Shown: in pieces, positions 12,846 to 24,100 of the stretch
Layout of the letters: each line of letters opens with the position of its first letter
Position numbering within the stretch: position 1 is the first letter of the stretch
From: Arctopsyche grandis
Lineage: Eukaryota; Arthropoda; Insecta; Trichoptera; Hydropsychidae
Assembly (NCBI RefSeq): GCF_051622035.1
Contig: NC_135360.1
Location: 10,654,001-10,718,000 of the forward strand
Length of the DNA stretch: 64,000 nucleotides
Reading direction: 5' to 3'
The notes under the pieces: model-generated
What the model saw: only the letters and a program-made list of their open reading frames with translations
Told to the model about the DNA's origin: nothing
Database searches by the model: none
Translations under genes and position numbers: made by a program

Positions 12846-13161
12846 GAAAACGCAAAATATCGGAAGGCAAAGATCGAAAATCAAAAGATCTTGAGTCGAA
12901 AGATCAAAAAAAAGGGTGCATGGTAAACGGTACACACTCACTTAATTTGCGCGAGCAGGATACAACAGGAACAAGAGGAACAGGCTTTTCCTCCCGTATT
13001 AATGTGCGCGCGCAGAATACGGGAGGAAAAGCCCGTTCCTCTTGTTCCTGTTGTATCCTGCTCGCGCAAATTAAGTGAGTATGTACCGTTTACCATGCAC
13101 CCTTTTTTTTTGATCTTTCGACTTAAGATCTTTGCCTTCCAATATTTGCGTTTTCGGGCGT
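12846..13161. mobile_element. Foldback element: ~150-bp inverted-repeat arms
   Basis: The left arm (12846-13000) and right arm (13016-13161) are near-perfect reverse complements. For example GCGCGAGCAGGATACAACAG at the left pairs with CTGTTGTATCCTGCTCGCGC at the right, and CTCCCGTATT pairs with AATACGGGAG around the centre (13001-13015, a CG-alternating GTGCGCGCGC core). No protein is encoded. The structure is typical of a foldback or long-TIR MITE. Its overlapping reading frames on both strands are by-products of the symmetry. Confidence 0.85.
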
Positions 13162-13166
13162 TTAAC

Positions 13167-13345
13167 TTTCGCAAAAAGCGATCTCGTGCAAGTCACTAAA
13201 ATCTCGATTACGAAATATCTGGCACCCAAAAACTACATCAATCACGCAAAAATTGTACTAACGAGAACTAGAGTGCCAGATGTTCCGTGATCGAGATTTT
13301 AGTGACTTGCCCGAGATCGCTTTTGCGGAATAGTCCGTTTACCCT
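13167..13345. mobile_element. Second foldback element
   Basis: Left arm 13171-13225 (GCAAAAAGCGATCTCGTGCA, then AGTCACTAAAATCTCGAT) is inverted at 13273-13326 (ATCGAGATTTTAGTGACTTG, then CCGAGATCGCTTTTGC). A ~47-bp spacer separates the arms. It is followed by TAGTCCGTTTACC, which also follows the foldback at 17871-18151. A single arm of the same family occurs at 28718-28770. Confidence 0.8.
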
Positions 13346-14127
13346 TTCTGAAAATATAATGCAACGATTTTTAAATAATGTATTTTATATAACGCAATTT
13401 TTTAAATTACATAAATTAATGAATAATGTATTCCGAGGCACAAGTCGTCCCTAGACTATATGCTGCACTTAGGGCACAGTTCAATATGCTTTTCTTCCGA
13501 TATTCATGTTTTTATTATATAAACTAGAAAAACTTAATTATGTATGTATTTACTAATCCGTGCTAATTTGTGTAAACTGAAGTTTTTTTTATTCTTGTAT
13601 TATTGTTTTAATTAAACAAAAAAAGTTAACAATGTGTATCCTTATTGAATTCCAAATTATTTATATAATAAGTGTAGTACTAAATTCCGGACTATAAAAT
13701 GTCATTTTTACTATTTGGCATGTAGTGAAGAAAGTTGTCTTAAGAAAAAGATTCAAAGAAATATGTAAATATATACGTATACATAAATATTTTATGGCTA
13801 TTCGTACTTCTCAAAATAATAAGATCGTACGAATTGAATATGTACTTATTACTCTAAGATCATTTTCCAATTAGATGCAATTAGAAAGAATAATTTACTT
13901 GAAAATTACGTAATTTTTTAATTCTAAATTTAAAACCTCAATGCTGAAAGAAAGCCTCAATCGGTGTTTTATAATTAATATGCATTTAAAAAGTTGTTCG
14001 TTCGTATTTACGAATTATTCACATCATATTTATTAAAGCTTTATTTCCATTTTATAACATGATAAACTATGTATATTTGTTAAAATATAGTGTATAGATA
14101 AAAAGATATTATGCATACAATTACATA

Positions 14128-17100
14128 TTAAATTCTTGCATTTTTATTAACTTTATCGTATAGCTCAGGGAACGCATTTTCACATTGTAATTTTATTCGC
14201 ATAGAATCATACAATTTGTGATCAAACATTTTTCTAAACTCTTCTCGGGTAGTGTACGTATCAGCATACAACATTTGGAAGCCATCATTTTTAGTCACAA
14301 AATCTTCTATATTCCTCGTAGATTTTACCTGAAATGGTTTACATTTTTTTACAATAAGCATTGAAATCAAACTAGTTATTAAACGATAAAAAATTAACAT
14401 TGAACCTACAGTTTCAAAATTGTTTGCTTGAGGTACACCATAGACTCCAATATCTACATACATTTCGTAATCGACATTTACCTGTTTGGGGTGAATCATA
14501 CCAGGATCGTTGTATAATTTGAATGGACATAGCCAAATTGGATAAATCTTTAACAGAAACAAATTTCATCAATTATGTATAATTAGATAATAAAGTATTA
14601 TTAAAAAATGAATGAATAACCTCTATTTCACTATGGAATTTGTCGATTGCTGATTTAAGCCGTGTCAAAGGTACTAACATGTCTTGAATACAGTGACATT
14701 TTTCATACAATTTTCTCACTGCCTCAGTTTGAGTAATTTTCATCAAGGAAACTTTCGGTGGCATTAACCAACCCAACAAAAGTCGAAACAGTGGATTATT
14801 TCCAAATGGAATAATATCCTATATGAACGATAATTAATTTTGTAAGAAAGCATTTTTTTCCTTTACATTTATCTTAACATTAAATATTTTACCTGCAATT
14901 CCCAAAATAAAGATCTAGTATGTCTATGATAATATTGTCGTAGTGGAATGTATTCAATTTGACCATCTTTTGTATTCATCACATGAGAGAAAAACCATGG
15001 TTTGTACCACTTGCCAATTTCATTCGCCTAAAATCGTTAGTATTATAAAATGTTAAATTTAAATTATTTACAATTGAAAATAGGTTTTTAAGCTCTTTTT
15101 CCTATTATGCTGTAGATTAACATTAGAATAATATAATACTATGATTACTAACCAAATTAAATTAAATTGTAAAATAGAAAATGATCAGTAGATCAGTAGC
15201 TATTAAAATAGATATAAGATGTATTGTGAACATAATTTCGTAATAATAAAAAGCATTTAAAAATCAAAATCAAATTAAAATTATAATTTATCCTGACTCA
15301 ATGTTATAGTTCAACCGACAAAGAGCTTAAGCACATTTATGCATATTTTATTTTTAACATATTAACCACAGTGACATTACAGTGTACTCTAACGCGTCAC
15401 TGTGCCCAGTCTCATATTCATAACACAAATAAAGGTAGATAAAACATCCTTGCTTGACATTTATAAATATTAAAGACGTTGCCAATATATTTGTGCAAGC
15501 CACAGGAGGAGAAAACAAATCACGATTCCTCAGGTCCCTGAACTTACTAGGTGTATAAAACTTAAATTCATTAAGAACCTGAGGATTGTGTACTAACCCG
15601 TTTAATAGCTTAAAAAAGTGCTTTTCCAGAAACGTATCACGACGAGACTCCAATGAGTTGAAGCCTAACGCTCCTAATAGGAATGCATTAGGATATAGCC
15701 AAGGATAATTTCACATAAAACTATCTGAAAAACCGTTTTTGGATTCTCTCAATATTCAATGAATGAGTCATATGAGTAGGACTCCATATTATATCACCAA
15801 TTGGATATATTAGCTTGAAAACAACATTTTGACTCACTTTACCATCGTTACCGGGAGAATCAACCATATCGCCAGTCATTATTACAGCATGCTGTCGATT
15901 AAAAACTAATCCTTCGATAAATTCAGCAGGACTTGACTTAAAACTTTCGGCACTGAAAATCTTGATTATATCCTCTTGACTATTAGCATGTTGATACTTC
16001 AACTTGATGAATCTAAAACACAAAAAATACTATTTTAGATCGTTTAGCTTTGTATAATTTTATGATTACTTTGTATATAGGAAAAACCTCTTAGCTGGAA
16101 CAATTTTTAATTCAACAGCAGTAAGGAAACCAAGTGTTCCATGCGACCAAGGTACGCTATAAAATAAATCAGAATTTTCATCCTAAAATTCAATAATACA
16201 AACAGGTATACACATTTGATCATTAGTATTAAATTATATTGAAAGTGCACATAAAAAATTGAACCTTGGAACAAGTAGTAACGCTACCGTCTGATAGTAC
16301 TATTTCATAAGACAAACATATATGTTGAAAAAGACCATATACGTGTGACGATGATTCTACTCCAGTACCGTTAACCATACCACCCACGGTGAGGTCATCG
16401 ATTTCAGGAACAACAGCTAAAGCATATCCTAAATTAGAGAGTGTAGCACTTAATTGGCCCATAGTGACTAACGGCTCTACTCTCACACTCTAAAAAAAAA
16501 ACATTAAAAAATATTATATAAAGAAACTCATAATTTAAATTAAATTGTAAATAATAAAATACCATATTTTTAGTATCAACTTTTAGTACGTCGACCAAAT
16601 TAATGTATATCTTATGATGGGTGTCTTTGTATAATCCTCTACGGAAACTCATGGTCTGCCAACCAGGACGGCCGGTACACATCGGCACCTTTTTCCCACC
16701 ATCGATCCATTTTCGAACCTATTATAAATATATATGAAATAAGAAAGCGGTATCTATAACAAGCACTATATAACAAAGGTAACAATGATGTCTGTGAATA
16801 TATGTATGTATTTATTGATAATACAAAAGATTGATAACCTTTGCTGTCGAATAAAAGTTATCTATAATTGGAATCTTCGATGGTTGGCATATTTTGATCG
16901 ATTTTCAAATACTTTATCTTCATAAAGATGATTTACAATAGATTCGTTTAATTAAAATATTTGTAATGGTGGTATATATTTTAGGACAAAAGTAAAATTA
17001 ATACCTGAGCCTGTACATTCCGAACTTTTTCGTCGTGTTTTTTTGGGGCACTATTTAATTTAAAAACAATATAGTTCCTAATGTAATCCCATATTTGATA

Positions 17101-17199
17101 CAAAAATGATAGTGGAAGTAAAAATGTCACTACAAAGATCCATCTGTAATTGATGAGTATATATTCAGAGATGTTTTCAGGAATATATTGCTGCCCCAT
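14128..17199 (-). CDS. DHCR24: Delta(24)-sterol reductase (DHCR24/seladin-1), 9 exons
   Basis: FAD-dependent reductase of the sterol side-chain C24 double bond; in plant-feeding insects it completes conversion of phytosterols to cholesterol (desmosterol to cholesterol), at the ER membrane. Exons, 5' to 3': 17199-17005, 16718-16563, 16489-16265, 16182-16088, 16012-15838, 15027-14893, 14818-14621, 14547-14410, 14328-14128. All junctions have GT/AG sites and matching phases, giving 505 aa against about 516 in human. Residues ~20-42 form one membrane segment. Next come [11 protein letters not shown] and the FAD-binding core [37 protein letters not shown] (~120-170). [44 protein letters not shown] and the C-terminal [10 protein letters not shown] are also conserved. 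Intron 5 carries LINE debris. A polyadenylation signal lies at about 14040-14045. No broken residue was seen; the gene looks functional. Confidence 0.96.
15079..15270 (-). repeat. Dispersed repeat, intact copy, in DHCR24 intron 5
   Basis: This ~190-bp stretch is nearly identical, in opposite orientation, to 19732-19782 joined to 20022-20178. The only differences noticed are a few substitutions and a 4-5 bp insertion near 20143. It contains the uninterrupted site (TTCACAAT on the minus strand) into which another element was inserted in the other copy. Confidence 0.85.
15354..15836 (-). mobile_element. Degraded Jockey/CR1-like LINE fragment in DHCR24 intron 5
   Basis: The minus strand reads [16 protein letters not shown] (15721-15790). 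After frameshifts it reads [20 protein letters not shown] and [23 protein letters not shown] (15490-15705). The same C-terminal reverse-transcriptase layout appears at 61063-61845 (LERIQKRFLRYVSSRF) and 57053-57268 (LLIGLVSNPQILEELGF..VARTN). It begins almost immediately after the exon 5 splice donor. Stops and frameshifts show it is dead. Confidence 0.82.
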
Positions 17200-17430
17200 T
17201 GTAATATTTGTAAATTATCACTGAAAAATTAAATTGTTTTATAATAATAAGAGATTTTTGATCAATAATTGTAATAAATCATACGGTAATAATTACATGT
17301 TATATTAAAATACGAGATGTACAGTCTGTGCTACAGACTACAGACACCCACACCGGCCGACGATAGAACAACATGTAAATTGAACGAGACGAGACGGTCG
17401 ACGGATGCTGATATTGGCCATAACACTGAC
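17200..17430 (-). promoter_or_regulatory. Probable DHCR24 5' region
   Basis: Upstream of the minus-strand ATG at 17199 is an AT-rich ~120 bp. Beyond it lies a GC-richer, CpG-containing patch at 17325-17410 (CACACCGGCCGACGATAGAA, GACGAGACGGTCGACGGATG) that stands out from its surroundings. I take this as the likely transcription start area, by position and composition only. Confidence 0.35.
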
Positions 17431-17870
17431 CTTCAAATTATTTAAATTCTATTCTAATTTATACGAGAACTCTTAGAAAATCAAAATAATTTACAATTCA
17501 ACAAACAATCTCCGAAATGGAAAAAATTTAAATACACAAGAACAGCTATAAGATGATAAAAATACATATTATTTTCGCAGTTCAATTTGATGCTTGAAAC
17601 ATTATCGGGGAATTTTGCGTAATTGTTATTGACAAAAATTGGATTTCGAAAGAGACATATGTAACATGTACATTAGATTTAACTACATAGCTACATGCAA
17701 TTTGATTTTCTTTGCAAGTAATAATTGGTCTCGAAAATGTACACAATGTTGACGTGAATGTTTTTAAATTCAATATTTCTGCTATATTTTTCTTCATTAA
17801 ATTATTGATTTCATTTAGAAAACATAAAGTACAATAGTGAAAGGAATTGTGTATAGGGTTCGGTGATTGT

Positions 17871-18151
17871 TAGTCAAATGTGAACCGGTCACAGGACAAC
17901 CGGTCGCTCTAGATCGGTCACACGTGATCACCCGTCACACTAAAACTGGTAACACCCTAAAACTGGTCACACCCAAAAATTAAAAATTGGTCAAATTTTT
18001 GGATGTGACCAGTTTTTTCGTGACTAATTTTCAGGTGTGACCAGTTTTCTCGTGACCAGTTTTAGGGTGTGACCAGTTTTAGTGTGACGGGTGATCACGT
18101 GTGACCGATCTAGAGCGACCGGTTATCCTGTGACTGGTTCACATATGACTA
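17871..18151. mobile_element. Foldback MITE made of TGACCAGTTTT-type units
   Basis: A 281-bp palindrome. TAGTCAAATGTGAACCGGTC at the left end is matched by GACTGGTTCACATATGACTA at the right end. CGGTCGCTCTAGATCGGTCA pairs with TGACCGATCTAGAGCGACCG, and GTGATCACCCGTCACACTAA pairs with TTAGTGTGACGGGTGATCAC. The centre is near 18000. Inside, the arms are built from repeated AACTGGTCACACC units. It lies between the head-to-head DHCR24 and Cdc14 genes. Confidence 0.87.
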
Positions 18152-18714
18152 GTAGTCCGTTTACCGTAATAAGAGTAGAGGGGCCCTAACGAATAAATAA
18201 TTGTTGTCAATTTTACGCGGTACGTCTCTATAAATACGCTACATCGCACGGAATACAATCGGATCAATTTACTTGTAAAAATGTATCCCATGTTGTTTAT
18301 TGTGTGTTTTTGAGTGTATTGTGCAATTTTTATCGATGCTTGCCCATTTTGCGAGTAATATAAAAAAACAGAGAAGTTTTTATTGGACATATGTACGTCG
18401 AGCACCGAGCGTCAAATATGACTGTTGCTAAAATTATTTAGATCTATCCGTGGACAGAATTTCTCTTGACAACAAAAGAACACCTAGAGCCACTTCTATT
18501 CATATTAAATTTCTTTGTTAGCATGTATGTTTTCAAATCATCAGCTGACTAGTTGTTTATAATATAATGTTGTATAACCTTTCTATTCTTCTCAAAAGCA
18601 GTTATTTATGTGTTTTTAAACTTCAATATGTCATGAGGTTTGCACAAATTGATGATCCGAACGCGTAAAATACTATTCAACGGGACGATTATTGCGGGCG
18701 ACATAGCAACACTG

Positions 18715-19205
18715 TTAATATTTATTTGCAGTTGTCGGCTTGGTCAACAGAGAGCGCCACTGTCGCCGAGCAGCCGGTTTTGAATATCGGTCGTCGCAGT
18801 AACGGTCGCGAGCGGCTCGTTCGTCGGCGCTGCGCCCCCGCGACTGCGCCCCCCGCAGCCCCCTCCGCCCCACGCCCCCGAAAGGACGCGAGCCGACCGA
18901 GTAGGTGAGGATATCATAGTATTAGTAGCGCAGCCGTGTGACATTTGGCCGCGGTGACGTTTCGTCGGTGACGTTTGAGCGCGGGAGTGTGCCCCCGGGG
19001 GCGTGTTCCGTATGTTCCGGTCGTGAGCAGGTGTGTTGCGCCCCCGCAGCCGCTTCCCCTGGCCGGAGCGCCCGCGCCCACGCCTCCCCGCGCCCACTCC
19101 CATCGCCCTCCCAATACGGAGCGCACACTCTTAATTGCTTCGCAGCTCGAAGACGCTCAGGTGGGCGCACTCGAACTCGCACTCGCACTCGTATCGTTTC
19201 TCAAA
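18715..19205 (+). promoter_or_regulatory. GC-rich island: likely Cdc14 promoter and 5' UTR exon
   Basis: The one strongly GC-rich stretch in the window, with long C-runs and dense CpG. Plausible plus-strand splice donors occur at 18904/18905 (TAG|GTGAGG) and near 19160 (CAG|GTGGGC). A matching acceptor lies at 21029-21030 (CATTCACAG|GTACTCC), just upstream of the Cdc14 start codon at 21128, so an untranslated first exon here is likely. Proline/arginine-rich reading frames cross it on both strands; I regard them as composition artefacts. Confidence 0.5.
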
Positions 19206-19539
19206 CTGTCTATATTATTCCTCAACAACTACGCGTTTTCGATGTGAATTGTACAACTATAATTTATGTAACTTCTTGTTGGATTCTGATCAAAAAATCG
19301 CCACATTTATGCTTCATTTCTTATATATAGAAAAATAGATTACATCAAATTTTTTACTACTACTAAACAGAAATGTATCAATTTCGATTCTTATGTAGTT
19401 TTTTCGTTAATGCGTACATTCTGTTTGAGACATATTTATTTCTTAAAAGGACAACAAAAAAACTCTCATATTCAAATGAAAATGTTTAAAACTTAAAAGT
19501 ATATAGACCAATTTGCATAGTTGGCCTGATTTACATATA

Positions 19540-19730
19540 ATGGGAGGTAATATCAGACCATTTGTACTTTTGAAAAGTTTGATAAGGGTAGATGATAAAG
19601 TGGAGAGAATGAAGAGATTGAAACGGCAGTGGGCGGGTCACGTAGCTAGAAAAAAATGGACGAAAGAAGTGCTCGATTGTTACCTTAGAGAATGTGAAAA
19701 AATTGAAAGGAAGGCCACAAAGAAAATGAT
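19540..19730 (+). mobile_element. RTE-like LINE fragment, left part (interrupted)
   Basis: The plus strand encodes VERMKRLKRQWAGHVARKKW and TKEVLDCYLRECEKIER, the same C-terminal RTE region as at 46874-47089. Coding similarity stops near 19730 and resumes at about 20275, so other repeats seem to have been inserted into it. Confidence 0.78.
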
Positions 19731-19731
19731 T

Positions 19732-20178
19732 GGATTTTTGATTTTTAAATGCTTTTTGTTATTACGAAATTATGTTCACAATCATTGATGTATAATACCC
19801 TAAATCCGCCCTCACGTCTTATACTGGTCTCCCTTTGGCGCATGCAAAATACATGGCGCATGCACAGTTTCTCTTAGTAGGTAGGTAGGTACCGCTGCGT
19901 CGTAGGGAAAAAAACCATTTTTTTCCCAACTTCCCCGCTAGTTAAACCCCCCGCACCCCTCAGTTATTGAAGACAAGATCTCCGACCAAAATCACACGTC
20001 TATGTGTATTGTACATCAATGTTCATAATACATCTTATATATATTTTAATAGCTACTGATCTACTGATCATTTTCTATTTTACAATTTAATTTAATTTGG
20101 TTAGTAATCATAGTATTATATTATTCTAATGTTAATCTATGTTACAGCATAATAGGAAAAAGAGCTCAAAAACCTATT
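19732..20178 (+). repeat. Dispersed repeat, copy 2, interrupted by a 239-bp insertion
   Basis: Segments 19732-19782 and 20022-20178 together match the 15079-15270 repeat in inverse orientation. The intervening 19783-20021 is absent from that copy and so is an insertion. The repeat itself sits between the two halves of an RTE-like fragment. Confidence 0.83.
19783..20021 (+). mobile_element. Non-autonomous DNA transposon (hAT-like, 8-bp TSD)
   Basis: 239 bp with terminal inverted repeats: CATTGATGTATAATAC at the left and CATTGATGTACAATAC as the reverse complement of the right end. It is flanked by an 8-bp duplication, TTCACAAT (19775-19782) and TTCATAAT (20022-20029), one mismatch. The copy at 15079-15270 has a single TTCACAAT at the homologous place, i.e. 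the empty site. An 8-bp duplication is characteristic of hAT elements; the superfamily is inferred from that alone. Confidence 0.85.
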
Positions 20179-20274
20179 TACAATCCTTATAAATGCTCAT
20201 AATACATCTAATACATAATATTAATTAAAGACTCTCTAAAGTCGATGACCTAAAGCAGATTGTGTTTAGGTAAT

Positions 20275-20405
20275 CTGTGTAAGATAAGTGGATGAAGTTA
20301 GAAGTATGTGTGGGATGAGATGGATGATAGTTCTGCAAATCTGCGACGAACGGAAGTGTGTTGGTGAGGCCTTCATCCAGCAGTGGATGGTGGATGGCTG
20401 TAAAT
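20275..20405 (+). mobile_element. RTE-like LINE fragment, right part
   Basis: The plus strand, after short degraded frames, encodes RKCVGEAFIQQWMVDGCK followed by a stop. This is the extreme C terminus seen in other RTE copies here (EEAFIHQWMVSSC at 46.88 kb). It continues the fragment broken off at about 19730. Confidence 0.75.
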
Positions 20406-21127
20406 GATGAAGTGACATTATTAGAACTTTATGTTCTATAATGGTGTTATTATTTACGACTAATCTATAGCATATTCTAACTCTAAAATCAAAGTGAATT
20501 ATTTGCACAATTGTTACTCTCTCTGATTTATTAAAATTGAATATCTAAGATGTAAGATTTGAGGGAATCAATCGTGATGTTTGTATCGTTATTATCAATT
20601 GAGGTGAAAGATTAAATAGAATAGAATTATGCCATCGATAGATAGAATTTTAATTTATCAAATTATGACTTTTTTTTTCAGTCGATGCATTTTGAAATTA
20701 ACCAAGATTAAAATAATCTTCATTTTTTTTTTTTTTTGAAGATCTCATGTATGTGTTGGATGCAGGCCTTGACCTGTTAGTTGCATAACACATTGAGGAT
20801 CTCAGACTAAGCACGCCTACGCTTAATTTTATGAATCATTTCCACAATTCATAATCAACGCTAACAGTTTTATTCAACAACTTGTAGACGAATACAACGT
20901 TGTGTGTGTGGTTTTTTTTTCTGACATCAAATTGTGAACGTCTTTTGAATTTATAAAGGCAACACTTTGATTCCGTTCACATTTTCATAAATCTCTTAAA
21001 TAAAATAATTTTTTTATATACCATTCACAGGTACTCCTTGAATGAAACATGCAATTTGATCAGTGTTGAGTAAGTGAATGTTATAGAAGCATTTTTGAGA
21101 CAGATAATCCAATATCGCCGGTGCAAA

Positions 21128-24100
21128 ATGGACGAGAATGATGTTATCATATCGTCGACTGAAATAATACCAGGTATTTTATTTGAATTTCAGTCACATT
21201 TTGTCTTTTGGGTCAATTTAATTACTGAGTTATTAAGATCTATTCTATTTTTTTACTTTCAGACAAGCTCTACTTTGCCACTTTAGAATGCAACTACAAG
21301 CCAAAATCGACAAAAAATAGTAAATATTTTCACATTGAAGATGAGATTGTGTACGAAAGTTTCTATCTGGATTATGGTCCTTATCATTTATGTCATTTGT
21401 ACTTTTTTTGTACAAAACTGAACGGAAAGCTAGCCAAAGCGCCGAAATCTAGAAAAATCGTATTTTATACTAGCGATGACAACGTGTTGCGGTTGAATGC
21501 TGCTTATCTCATCGGCAGCTATGCTGTAAGTTTTACCTCCTTTTTTTACTCGATTCACTCAATTTCCTTGTTCTATTATATTTATACTCTTATTTTTTTT
21601 AGATTATATATTTGAAATTGTCAGCGAAAGCTGCTTACGATCTCGTCACCGGTGGTAGTCATTGGGAACTGTTGACCTTTAGAGATGCGTCGGCAGGCTC
21701 ACCCCTGTTTGAGATTTCTTTGTTGGACGTTTTTCAAGGCTTGCATAAAGCATTCAACGGTGGCTTCTTCAATTTCCAGCATTTCAATTTTCAAGAGTAT
21801 ATGTATTATGAGGTAAATTTAAATAAAACAAACGTCAATTGAGAAACCCTATAAGCTTCCCACAATTTTAAATCGCGCATAGACTTACGAGGTTTCTCAA
21901 GTAGCCGATTCGATCAATCGTTAATTATATAAACACGTATTTACTTTTTTTTTACATTACTATTGTTTTACAGAAAGTATTGAATGGAGATCTCAATTGG
22001 ATTATACCAGACAAAATGTTAGCATTCTCGGGGCCTCATTCGCAGTCACGTTTGAAAGATGACTATCCTCTCCATGCGCCCGATCATTATCATCAATATT
22101 TCAAGGATAATAATGTTACTTGCATTGTGAGGTTAGGGCTTTGAGTATTTATCCCATGTGTTTTTTTTTTTATGGAATAATTTAAATTTAGATGATCTAA
22201 AAGTATGTACATTTTATAGATTGAATCAAAAATCGTATAATGCAAAACAATTCACAGAATTTGGTTTTGAACACCACGAGTTGTTTTTCTTAGATGGATC
22301 AGCACCTTCCGACATTATTGTGGATAAATTTAATAAAATAAGCGAAGAAACAAAAGGTGCCGTAGCTGTTCACTGCAAAGGTAATATTCTGTATAATACT
22401 AACTAACTATAGGCCGTAAACATATATATTTATATACTGTATTTTTAATAAAACTTCATACAAAAGCCACCAACACAGCGTGTGTGTTTTTAGATCCTCC
22501 AATCTTCATACAAAACAAGTATTATTTAAAAGATTTAGTTTCAAACTCCCATTCATAAATATCATACCAATAAATAAAAATGTTTAAAGCTTGACTTGAA
22601 TTTATCGATAATATTCTAAAATAATAATATTCAGAAATTTCAAATCCTTTGATATCGAAAGTCACTTATTTTTTCTTGCACAGTATTCATACTTCTCAAA
22701 TTGAATATTTTATTCAAATGAATAAATAACACAATGATCTATAGGATTGATATTGTTTATTACGTGAAAATACATACATTGAACGTATGTATACAAAATT
22801 GAATACATAAATTACCACAGTTTGAGATATAATGATCTGATCTGATTCATACGATCGAAGACAACTGTAAAGAAGCTGTGTTCCATTTTTTCATAGAAAG
22901 ATTTAGGAGTTATGTATGTTTAATTTATAAAGTCTACTATTTTTACCCTTCCTCGAAAAATACGTAGACTTTCATAGAGTTTCCGGAAAATTCGGGCAGT
23001 CCATAAGGGCGAAATCACACAGGGAAGAAGTTCTCCTACATTTCTTCAAATATGGGATACACTGTTATCGATCACTGTCAAGCAAAGATAAACTTTTACC
23101 GAAAACATTCCAGGGGGTGATTTTGGGACGGTGTGTGCTGGGCGTGCCTTGATTATGTGCTGGGCATGCCACATTTTTTCGCATGTTTAAAAGTACTACA
23201 AAAAACCACGTGCCGCTTTCCTTCCTGTGTGATTTCGCCCTAATGAGTTGAAATTAAATAAATGTAAAAATGTCTAGTGGTTTAACAACTTGTGCCCCTC
23301 TAATTTGCCTTTTTATTTTTATTTTCAGCTGGACTCGGTAGAACGGGAACTCTAATTGCATGCTACATGATGAAGCACCTCGGTTTTACTGCGTGTCAAG
23401 CCATTAGTTGGTTGAGAATATGCAGACCAGGCTCTGTGATTGGCTTTCAACAACGCTTCTTACAAGAGTGAGACTTTTATTTACAATTACGCGTTGATTG
23501 ATTGTTTTACATAAAATTTTTACACTCGTCATTATGTTATAGGACGCAATCGAGAATGCTATCTGAAGGCGAGGTATATCGTCGTAAACGTGGTGTTACT
23601 TCAATACCGAAATTCAAACGTGGGATTTATTCGCGAACTGCTACTACTAATACGGAAGACGTTGAAAACGCCAATTTTATTGAATCGAATTCTAACAGCG
23701 TCAGTTTGGATGATTTGGAAAATGTTCCTGCTGGGAAACCTGCCATTTGCAGGCTGATGAAGGTATGTATTTTAATTTATTAATGTTTAAATTTTCTATC
23801 ATTTGTATACATATAAATAAATATATTTTTTTGACTTCAGTTGGATACAGATACAGAATTGTCGACAGCTAAACAAAACAAAGACGATTTTGTAAGTCTC
23901 GATTCGATCATTAACTCTAGTCAGTTAAATACAATGGAGTCACGTGCTGTTGCACATAAAACGAGAGCGAACACGGCTCTAGCCAATGCGAAGAATTCTT
24001 ACACATCAAACAAAAATAATTACATGATGTCAAACGCTAGTACCAATTCTAAATCTATGACCGTCAAGGTGCAAACGACATACACGCCCAAAAAGTTGCA

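Noticed and set aside
12517-13199. Several 65-91-codon frames on both strands
   Set aside because: Mirror-image frames produced by the foldback palindrome; the same peptide words recur in inverted positions.
18726-19330. Arg/Pro/Ala-rich open frames in the GC island
   Set aside because: Frames are open on both strands because of C/G-rich composition. No family match; splice donors and position fit an untranslated first exon better.
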